Part shown: positions 7,634-12,441 of the stretch, in pieces
Layout: each line of letters opens with the position of its first letter
Position numbering within the stretch: the first letter of the stretch is position 1
Assembly (NCBI GenBank): GCA_023438965.1
Contig: JAEXPB010000288.1
Location: 1-15,796 of the forward strand
DNA: 15,796 nucleotides
Source of the DNA: Bacillota bacterium
Lineage (GTDB): Bacteria; Bacillota; Clostridia; Saccharofermentanales; UBA5734
Reading direction: 5' to 3'
The notes under the pieces: generated by a model
Told to the model about the DNA's origin: nothing
The model's input: only the letters and a program-made list of their open reading frames with translations
Databases searched by the model: none
Position numbers and translations under genes: made by a program

Positions 7634-7669
7634 TTTAAAAAGGGTACCTCGGCTGAACGAAGTACCCTT
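7634..7669 (-). terminator. Intrinsic terminator of the zinc-ribbon gene
   Basis: On the minus strand AAGGGTAC pairs with GTACCCTT (plus-strand 7662-7669 and 7640-7647). A U-G wobble and three more base pairs extend the stem to about 12 bp around a 6-nt loop. The 3' arm ends in TT and continues TTTAAATT. It separates the 58-aa zinc-ribbon gene from the glutamine synthetase promoter. Confidence 0.75.
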
Positions 7670-7683
7670 GGCTAGCGCACTGG

Positions 7684-7705
7684 CAACAGATATCAATATC
7701 TGTTG
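7684..7705. repeat. 22-bp near-continuous palindrome across the zinc-ribbon stop codon
   Basis: CAACAGATAT (7684-7693) and ATATCTGTTG (7696-7705) are perfect inverted copies separated by only CA. The zinc-ribbon stop codon (7693-7695 on the minus strand) falls at its centre. It is AT-rich compared with its surroundings and is separate from the terminator 15 nt further on. It could be a DNA-binding site or an RNA hairpin at the end of the message. Confidence 0.6.
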
Positions 7706-7869
7706 TCATACCCGCCCTGCTGACGCCTGGTGTTCTTACGGGCACGACGGCATTCTGGGCAGCGAACGGGTTCATTCTCAAACCCCTTCTCCTTGTAGAA
7801 AGCCTGCTCACCCTCGGTGAAGGCAAACTCTGCGCCGCAGTCCTTGCAAACAATCATTTTGTCCGGCAT
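7693..7869 (-). CDS. Small zinc-ribbon protein (58 aa)
   Basis: 58-codon gene starting at ATG (plus-strand 7867-7869) with AGGAGG 7 nt upstream. The protein has two CxxC knuckles, C8/C11 (CKDCG) and C37/C40 (CPEC), separated by an aromatic/charged middle (EQAFYKEKGF) and followed by a basic tail (RRARKNTRR) and QGGYDNRY. This matches the short probable zinc-ribbon family (PF13451, zf-trcl-like) common in Bacillota. Its function is unknown; the basic tail suggests nucleic acid or ribosome contact (inference). It is a stand-alone unit ending in its own terminator at 7634-7669. I see no convincing -35/-10 pair for it on the minus strand. Confidence 0.88.
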   Translation of the reverse strand: MPDKMIVCKDCGAEFAFTEGEQAFYKEKGFENEPVRCPECRRARKNTRRQQGGYDNRY

Positions 7870-7988
7870 GGTGCATACCTCCTGAATAAATCGGATTTGG
7901 GATGAATGACAGTGGCTTGTCCGGAATTTTCTAGGAGGTTTGCGACCTTCTATTCAGTTCGGAGCAGTCTGTAAACAAGCATAATCCG

Positions 7989-8006
7989 TTGTGTAAATAA
8001 TAACAT
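7989..8006. promoter_or_regulatory. Possible Rex-like operator overlapping the -35 box
   Basis: The 18-mer TTGTGTAAATAATAACAT matches 10 of 14 defined positions of the clostridial Rex consensus TTGTTAA-N4-TTAACAA. Rex represses fermentation and hydrogenase genes when NADH is low. Location over the -35 element would suit repression. The match is imperfect, so this is only a candidate. Confidence 0.3.
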
Positions 8007-8018
8007 ACATGCTATAAT
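7989..8018 (+). promoter_or_regulatory. Extended -10 promoter of the hydrogenase-sensor module
   Basis: A perfect TATAAT at 8013-8018 is preceded by TG (8010-8011), an extended -10. TTGTGT at 7989-7994 can serve as -35 with an 18-nt spacer. The predicted start near 8025 leaves a leader of about 75 nt before the ATG at 8100. Confidence 0.7.
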
Positions 8019-8032
8019 GAAACAAGTATGTT
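8002..8032. repeat. Inverted repeat flanking the -10 element
   Basis: AACATAC (8002-8008) and GTATGTT (8026-8032) are perfect inverted 7-mers with a 17-nt gap. The arms sit either side of TATAAT at 8013-8018. The geometry fits an operator for a dimeric repressor blocking the promoter, with the right arm just after the predicted transcription start. Confidence 0.5.
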
Positions 8033-8099
8033 GTTAAGATTCCTATGGATATTATCACATATGAACAAATCTGGCCTAGTAATGAAGAGGAGCTAATCT

Positions 8100-8450
8100 A
8101 TGAAGTTATGTGACTGCGTTCAGGTTTTGAACGCGAGGATCCTGGTGCCGGCCGCCGATATGGAGATCGATATCAAGGTGGCCTGCGGCGCGGATCTGAT
8201 GAGCGACGTGATGGCGTTCGCCTGTTCGAGCAATGAAATGATGCTGACCGGCCTGGTCAACCCCCAGACGATCCGCACGGCCGAAATGATGGACGTCAAA
8301 GTGATCGTCTTTGTCCGCGGCAAGCTGCCGGGGGAACAGATGCTCGCCATGGCCCGGGAAAAGAATATTTGCATCCTGACGACGATGCTGCCGATGTTTA
8401 CCGCTTGCGGGCTCCTGTATCAGTCCGGAATCAAAGGGAAGGGGGGCTGA
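8100..8450 (+). CDS. DRTGG domain-containing protein (first copy)
   Basis: 116 aa, cytosolic. Nearly the whole protein is one DRTGG domain (PF07085): N-terminal strand VQVLNARILVPAADMEID, the characteristic GADLMSDVMAFA at 30-41, then LTGLVNPQTIRTAEMMDVKVIVFVRGK. DRTGG domains are also found between CBS or AAA-like modules and are thought to be ligand-binding; no substrate is established. AGAGGAG at 8086-8092 lies 7 nt before the ATG. First gene of the module, followed 3 nt later by the ATPase. The family is common in clostridial hydrogenase gene clusters, often with the same neighbours as here. Confidence 0.9.
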   Translation: MKLCDCVQVLNARILVPAADMEIDIKVACGADLMSDVMAFACSSNEMMLTGLVNPQTIRTAEMMDVKVIVFVRGKLPGEQMLAMAREKNICILTTMLPMFTACGLLYQSGIKGKGG

Positions 8451-8453
8451 CGT

Positions 8454-8873
8454 CTGGAGCCTGTCAAACTTGTCTTTCCCATTCGCGGATCGGATTTCAT
8501 CAATGCCGGCGAGGCTTCGAGCGGCACCAAAAAAGCGCTGACCCGGCTGGGCATTGCGCCGTCGATCGTCAAGCGGGCCGCCATCGCCATGTACGAAGCC
8601 GAGTTGAACGCCGTGATCCATGCCGGCGGCGGCGTCGCTGAAGTGGAGATCTATCCGGACCATGTCCTGATCCGGATCAGCGACCAGGGCCCCGGCATCC
8701 CCGACGTTGGCCTGGCCATGCAGGAGGGCTGGTCCACCGCACCGGATATCGCCCGCGAAATGGGTTTCGGCGCTGGTATGGGACTGCCCAATATCAAGAA
8801 AAATGCTGATGACATGAAAATCGAGACGGAGATCGGCAAGGGGACAACCCTGACCGTGATCATCCGCTTCTGA
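8454..8873 (+). CDS. SpoIIAB-like GHKL ATPase / anti-sigma-type kinase, apparent CTG start
   Basis: 139 aa if translation starts at CTG 8454. Family features: GEASSGTKKALTRLGI 19-34, N-box YEAELNAVIHA 47-57 (Glu48, Asn52), G1 box ISDQGPGI 75-82, G2 box GFGAGMGLPNIKK 104-116, GKGTTLTVII 128-137. This is a Bergerat-fold ATP-binding domain like those of anti-sigma serine kinases; there is no phospho-acceptor His domain. The first ATG in frame (8589) would delete 45 residues including the first helix and part of the N-box, and there is no ATG, GTG or TTG between the preceding stop (8448-8450) and 8589. CTG 8454 lies about 7 nt after the purine run GGGAAGGGGGG and gives a family-like N-terminus (MEPVKLVFPIRGSDF). 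It probably pairs functionally with the hydrogenase-like sensor that follows. Confidence 0.85.
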   Translation: MEPVKLVFPIRGSDFINAGEASSGTKKALTRLGIAPSIVKRAAIAMYEAELNAVIHAGGGVAEVEIYPDHVLIRISDQGPGIPDVGLAMQEGWSTAPDIAREMGFGAGMGLPNIKKNADDMKIETEIGKGTTLTVIIRF

Positions 8874-8904
8874 CCGTCCAGGTTTCATCAGACGGAGGTT
8901 TACT

Positions 8905-10311
8905 ATGTCCAGACTTCATTCGGTACGGCTTAACCGCGATTTGTGCGTCGGCTGTACCAATTGCATCAAGAAATGCCCAACCGAGGCGATCCGTGTCCGC
9001 AACGGCAAGGCCCAGATCAACGAGGCGCGCTGCATTGACTGCGGCGAGTGCATCCGGGCCTGCCCGCACCATGCCAAGAGCGCCGAAATGGATCCGTTCA
9101 GCCGGCTGCATGAATACCAGTATAATATCGCCCTGGCCGCGCCTTCGCTGTATGCGCAGTTCGGTGCCCCGGCAACCCGCAGCATGGTTCTGGCCGCTTT
9201 GCGCAATGTCGGTTTTGACGACGTCTACGAGGTGGCCATCGGCGCCGAAATCGTTTCCAGAAACACGGCGGAATTCTTGCCCCAGGCGCTGAAAAAGGGT
9301 GTCCGGCCGCTTATTTCCTCGGCCTGTCCGGCGGTCGTCCGGTTGATCCAGATGAAATATCCGGGTTTGATCGACAACCTGGTTCCCTTTGATGCGCCGA
9401 TGGAAGTGACCGCCCGCCTGGCCCGCGAAGAAACCCAGGCGCGGACCGGCCTGCCCAATGCGCGGATCGGTGTCTTTTTCATCAGTCCCTGCCCGGCCAA
9501 ACGGACAGCGGTGGTCAATCCGATCGGCCGTTCGCAGAGCGACGTCAATGGGGTGATCGCCATTTCGGACGCCTATCCGTTGATTCTGGCCAAACTGGAA
9601 AAACTGGATCCGCAAGTTCTGCGGGATTACGAAACGCGGACCCTGGCCAATGCCGGCGGTGTTCGCTGGGGCTATGCCGGCGGCGAGGCGATCGCTCTGG
9701 ATACTGACAAATACCTGGCGGTGGATGGAATTCACAATGTGATCGCCATTCTGGAGGAGATCGAAAACGAGCGCCTGCGGGACATCGACTTCATCGAAGC
9801 CAATTCCTGCACCGGCGGCTGCATCGGCGGCCCGCTGACCGTGGCCAACCGTTTTTCCGGCAAATCCCGTCAGCGCGGCTTCATCGCAGCTGCCGAAAAA
9901 ATGCCCGCCGAGCAAAAAACCGCGGCCCGGCAGCGCAGCGGCGCCCGCAAACTGGCGACCTGGCCGGAACCGGTTGAACCGAACAACGCCCTCAAGCTCG
10001 ATCCCAACATCCTGCAGGCCCTGCAGAAATACGATCACATGAAGACCATCGCCGCCACGCTGCCCGGCCTCGATTGCGGCGCCTGCGGCGCGCCGGACTG
10101 CGAAGCCCTGGCCGAGGACATTGTCCGCGGCGAGGCGACGGAAACCGATTGCATTTTCAAACTCAAGGAGCGCATCCGCAGCGTTGCAGCCCAGATGAGC
10201 GAGCTGGAGGCCGAGATGACCCGCCACGTCAAAAGCGGTCAGATGGAAGGCGAAGCCAGCGCTTCTGTTCCGGCCCAAGGCGGGGAGGAAGACAATGCCG
10301 CTCACGATTGA
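8905..10311 (+). CDS. Sensory-type [FeFe]-hydrogenase-like iron-sulfur protein (Group D-like, HydS-like)
   Basis: 468 aa, cytosolic. Residues 14-24 (CVGCTNCIKKC) and 43-53 (CIDCGECIRAC) each bind a [4Fe-4S] cluster. Residues 75-315 are an H-cluster domain: loop 1 SSACP (138-142), loop 2 SPCPAK (194-199), loop 3 EANSCTGGC (298-306). The four H-cluster ligands (Cys141, 196, 302, 306) are present, but the proton-transfer Cys before the loop 1 ligand is Ala140, and loops 2 and 3 lack the Met, Lys/Glu and GGGQP features of fast catalytic enzymes. A C-terminal Fer4_FeS domain (PF04060) has Cys391, 394, 399 and 416, followed by a helical, acidic tail. There is no PAS domain. This is the layout of Group D sensory hydrogenases such as Thermoanaerobacter mathranii HydS, which also carry that Ala. 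The role is probably H2 or redox sensing rather than bulk H2 production. GGAGG lies 8 nt before the ATG. Confidence 0.9.
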   Translation: MSRLHSVRLNRDLCVGCTNCIKKCPTEAIRVRNGKAQINEARCIDCGECIRACPHHAKSAEMDPFSRLHEYQYNIALAAPSLYAQFGAPATRSMVLAALRNVGFDDVYEVAIGAEIVSRNTAEFLPQALKKGVRPLISSACPAVVRLIQMKYPGLIDNLVPFDAPMEVTARLAREETQARTGLPNARIGVFFISPCPAKRTAVVNPIGRSQSDVNGVIAISDAYPLILAKLEKLDPQVLRDYETRTLANAGGVRWGYAGGEAIALDTDKYLAVDGIHNVIAILEEIENERLRDIDFIEANSCTGGCIGGPLTVANRFSGKSRQRGFIAAAEKMPAEQKTAARQRSGARKLATWPEPVEPNNALKLDPNILQALQKYDHMKTIAATLPGLDCGACGAPDCEALAEDIVRGEATETDCIFKLKERIRSVAAQMSELEAEMTRHVKSGQMEGEASASVPAQGGEEDNAAHD

Positions 10312-10645
10312 GGACCTTCTGACTGAATTCCCCTGCCGGCTGCTCTGCGGCTCCGACCTCGCCGGCCGGCCCGTTACGGGCGGCTATGCCTGCGACCTGC
10401 TGAGCTGGGTCCTGTCGCGGGTCAAGTCGCAGGATGTCTGGTTCACAATCCTGAACAGCGTGAATGTCCTGGCGGTGGCCGCGCTTTCGGAATGCGCCTG
10501 CGTCATGCTCACCGAAGCGGTGGACATGGACGAGAATATCCTCGCCCGCGCCCGCGAGAAAAACCTGGTTGTCCTGGGCACGCCGCTGCCGACCTATGAG
10601 GCGGCGATCGCGCTTGACCGGTTGCTGCGCGAGCACCGGCCATGA
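10295..10645 (+). CDS. DRTGG-like domain protein (second, divergent copy)
   Basis: 116 aa. Same fold family as the protein at 8100-8450 but divergent: GYACDLLSWVLSRVKSQDVWFTI (30-52) replaces GADLMSDVMAF, then NVLAVAALSECACVMLTEAV (57-76) and NILARAREKNLVVLGT (81-96). It overlaps the sensor gene by 17 nt; its Shine-Dalgarno GGGGAGGA lies within that gene about 6 nt before the ATG, so translation is likely coupled. Its stop overlaps the next ATG as ATGA. Ligand unknown. The two DRTGG proteins may form a heteromer (inference). Confidence 0.82.
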   Translation: MPLTIEDLLTEFPCRLLCGSDLAGRPVTGGYACDLLSWVLSRVKSQDVWFTILNSVNVLAVAALSECACVMLTEAVDMDENILARAREKNLVVLGTPLPTYEAAIALDRLLREHRP

Positions 10646-11370
10646 TTGTCCGGTGCGACCTGCATCTGCATACCGACCTGTCGCCCTGTGCTGATCCGGA
10701 CATGACGCCGGGCAACATTGTCGCCATGGCTGCGCTCAAAGGACTGCAGGCAATAGCTATCACCGACCACCAGAGCTGCGGCAACTGCAGCGCGGCCATG
10801 ACCATCGCCGAACGTCTGGGCGGCCCGCTGGTTCTGCCGGGTCTGGAAGTCGAGTCGCAAGAAGAAATCCATCTCCTTTGCCTCTTCCCGGATCTGGCGG
10901 CGGCCAGCCGCATGGAAGCCCGGGTTCGGGCGGCCATGCCGGAATTCAAGAACCGGCGCGATATTTTCGGCGCTCAGCATTATTACAATGCCGAGGATGA
11001 AATATGCGGCGAGGAAGACCGACTGCTGCTGGTCGCTTGCGGAATTGACTGTTTCGAGCTGGCCCGCCTGGCGCTTGATTTGGGTGGCGTCTGCCTGCCG
11101 GCGCATGTGGACCGGGAAGCGAACAGCATGCTTGCCACACTCGGCTTGATTCCGCCCGATTTTCCGACCCGCTGGCTGGAAGTGTCCGCCGCCGGCGACG
11201 AAAGGCGGTTGCTGGCTGATCATCCGGAGCTTTTGGATTACCGCCTGCTCAGCAATTCAGATGCCCACCGGCTGTCCGACATCGCCGAGCCGGGCTGGCC
11301 GCTGCAGGTTCCGGATTTTTCACCTGACGCGGACGGGCGGCAAAAACTGATTTTGGCATTGCGGCCGTGA
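10642..11370 (+). CDS. PHP-domain phosphoesterase-like protein
   Basis: 242 aa, cytosolic. PHP metal-binding motifs in order: DLHLHTDLSPC (6-16, His8/His10), ITDH (40-43), GLEVES (67-72), His77, PAHVDR (153-158) and SNSDAH (204-209). All residues needed for a di- or tri-metal phosphoesterase centre appear present. PHP proteins hydrolyse histidinol phosphate, nucleotide or DNA phosphoesters; here the substrate is unknown. Its fixed position in sensory hydrogenase clusters suggests turnover of a signalling phosphoester or dephosphorylation of a partner (inference). ATGA overlap with the preceding DRTGG gene. Confidence 0.9.
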   Translation: MIVRCDLHLHTDLSPCADPDMTPGNIVAMAALKGLQAIAITDHQSCGNCSAAMTIAERLGGPLVLPGLEVESQEEIHLLCLFPDLAAASRMEARVRAAMPEFKNRRDIFGAQHYYNAEDEICGEEDRLLLVACGIDCFELARLALDLGGVCLPAHVDREANSMLATLGLIPPDFPTRWLEVSAAGDERRLLADHPELLDYRLLSNSDAHRLSDIAEPGWPLQVPDFSPDADGRQKLILALRP

Positions 11371-11388
11371 ACGTTTCAGTGCTATAAT
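11359..11388 (+). promoter_or_regulatory. Internal extended -10 promoter before the second ATPase
   Basis: Perfect TATAAT at 11383-11388 with TG at 11380-11381, again the extended -10 form. TTGCGG at 11359-11364 is a plausible -35 with an 18-nt spacer, lying at the 3' end of the PHP gene. It would let the last two genes be transcribed apart from the upstream five. Confidence 0.6.
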
Positions 11389-11420
11389 ATCTGGAGCGAG
11401 TCGGAAATGGCGGTAACCTG

Positions 11421-12020
11421 ATGCGGGAATTGGCTCTTCATCTGCTGGATATCATTCAGAATTCGGTCAAAGCCGGCGCGCGAAGGATTGAGGTATTGGT
11501 GGAGGCTGAGCCGGGGATCAACCGCCTGCGGCTCCGGGTCAGCGACAACGGTTACGGCATGGCGCCGGAATTGCTGGCCAGGGTAACCGATCCTTTTGTC
11601 ACAACCCGCAAGACCCGTTCGGTCGGATTGGGCATCCCGCTGCTCAAGGAGCAATGCGAACAGACCGGCGGCAGCCTGGCGATTGAGTCCGCAGTCGGGC
11701 AGGGCACCGTCCTGACCGCCGATTTGGGCTTGGACAGCATCGACCGTCTGCCGCTGGGCGAATTAGGGGAGACCTGGCAGGTCCTGGTCCAGGCCAATCC
11801 GGAAATCGACTACCGTTTGTCCCTGTTGTCCCCGGGACGGCGCTATGATCTGGATCTGGCCGACATCCGGCGCCAGATGGCCGACGTCCCGCTCAACGAA
11901 CCGGCGGTCCTGGACTGGATCCGGTTCAATATTGAAGAACAGCAAGATATTATTTTCGGAGGTGTCTTACATGAAATCATTAGCAGAACTGGAAGCCATC
12001 CGGCAGAAAGCCAAGGCTGA
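11421..12020 (+). CDS. GHKL-type ATP-binding protein (histidine-kinase-like ATPase, second copy)
   Basis: 199 aa. The protein begins directly at the N-box (MRELALHLLDIIQNSVKAGA, Asn14), then G1 VSDNGYGM (40-47), an ATP-lid ending TRSVGLGIPLLKE (65-77) and GQGTVLTADL (93-102). There is no HisKA domain or transmembrane region, so it is not a classical sensor kinase. Residues 105-180 form a small C-terminal domain typical of this hydrogenase-cluster family, ending around LDWIRFNIEEQ. The last 16 codons run 50 nt into the next gene in another frame and look like read-through past the usual family end. The Shine-Dalgarno is weak (GGCGGTAA). It probably acts with the HndB-like protein that follows. 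Confidence 0.87.
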   Translation: MRELALHLLDIIQNSVKAGARRIEVLVEAEPGINRLRLRVSDNGYGMAPELLARVTDPFVTTRKTRSVGLGIPLLKEQCEQTGGSLAIESAVGQGTVLTADLGLDSIDRLPLGELGETWQVLVQANPEIDYRLSLLSPGRRYDLDLADIRRQMADVPLNEPAVLDWIRFNIEEQQDIIFGGVLHEIISRTGSHPAESQG

Positions 12021-12360
12021 CATGGCCGCCCGTACCGGCGGCGGCCGCAAAGTGGTCGTCGGCATGGCGACCTGCGGGATTGCCGCCGGCGCCCGCCCGG
12101 TTATGAACGCCCTGGTTGAAGAACTGCGCGTTCGCAACATCAACGATGTTGCCGTGACGATGACCGGCTGCATCGGCGTTTGCCGCCTGGAGCCGATCAT
12201 TGAACTGATCGAGGAGAACGGCGACCGGATCACCTATGTCAAGATGGACGCCAACAAGGCTCGCCGGGTGGTTGCCGAACATCTGATCAACGGCCGGGTT
12301 TGCCAGGATCTGACCATCGGCGCCGCTGAAGCAGCCGCTAAAGAAGCAGCGCAAGCCTGA
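11971..12360 (+). CDS. Thioredoxin-like [2Fe-2S] ferredoxin domain protein, HndB-like
   Basis: 129 aa. GGAGG lies about 8 nt before ATG 11971, so the longer frame from 11845 is not used. Residues 27-115 form a thioredoxin-fold ferredoxin: VVVGMATCGIAAGA (28-41, Cys35) and MTGCIGVCRLEP (64-75, Cys67 and Cys71). The fourth ligand is not in the CxxxxC spacing of NuoE; Cys111 is the only other cysteine. This resembles HndB of NADP-reducing or electron-bifurcating hydrogenases, and the N-terminal domain of NuoF/HydB. Normally HndC and HydA follow; here a terminator follows. The C-terminus is an Ala/Glu-rich helix (AAEAAAKEAAQA). It may relay electrons to or from the sensor rather than to a hydrogenase complex (inference). 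Confidence 0.88.
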   Translation: MKSLAELEAIRQKAKADMAARTGGGRKVVVGMATCGIAAGARPVMNALVEELRVRNINDVAVTMTGCIGVCRLEPIIELIEENGDRITYVKMDANKARRVVAEHLINGRVCQDLTIGAAEAAAKEAAQA

Positions 12361-12381
12361 ACCGTCTGATCGCGGCTTCCG

Positions 12382-12425
12382 GAAACTTTACGAAGCGCGG
12401 TCGCGTTTCGTATAGTTTCTTTTTT
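12382..12425 (+). terminator. Strong intrinsic terminator of the hydrogenase-sensor module
   Basis: Arms at 12382-12398 and 12403-12419 form a 17-position stem with one T-T mismatch and one G-T wobble around a GGTC loop. A run of six T (12420-12425) follows directly. It begins 22 nt after the HndB-like stop codon and closes the module. Confidence 0.92.
12387..12416 (+). promoter_or_regulatory. Possible promoter embedded in the terminator
   Basis: TTTACG at 12387-12392 and TATAGT at 12411-12416 with an 18-nt spacer lie inside the terminator stem. It is the only -35/-10 candidate between the terminator and the membrane-protein start at 12442, and would give a leader of about 20 nt that just includes the Shine-Dalgarno. 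It is a weak match and may be chance. Confidence 0.25.
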
Positions 12426-12441
12426 CGCAAAGGAGAATCCG

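Larger units (their letters stand above)
7870..8099. other. Divergent intergenic region with regulatory DNA
   Basis: This 230-bp AT-rich gap separates the minus-strand zinc-ribbon gene from the plus-strand hydrogenase-sensor module. The right half (7989-8035) holds the module promoter and two overlapping dyads described separately. The left half carries the zinc-ribbon Shine-Dalgarno at 7877-7882 and an orphan AGGAGG at 7933-7938 on the plus strand with no usable start after it. A 22-codon open frame (8045-8113) reads MDIITYEQIWPSNEEELIYE and overlaps the first gene, but it has no ribosome-binding site. Confidence 0.6.

Noticed and set aside
7931..7985. Orphan AGGAGG at 7933-7938 on the plus strand, with a possible TTG-initiated 14-codon frame.
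   Set aside because: The spacing to the TTG is too short, it lies upstream of the predicted transcript start of the module, and the encoded peptide has no recognisable features.
11407..11421. Four-codon mini-frame ATG GCG GTA ACC TGA overlapping the second ATPase start as TGATG.
   Set aside because: There is no well-spaced Shine-Dalgarno, and so short a frame is expected by chance.
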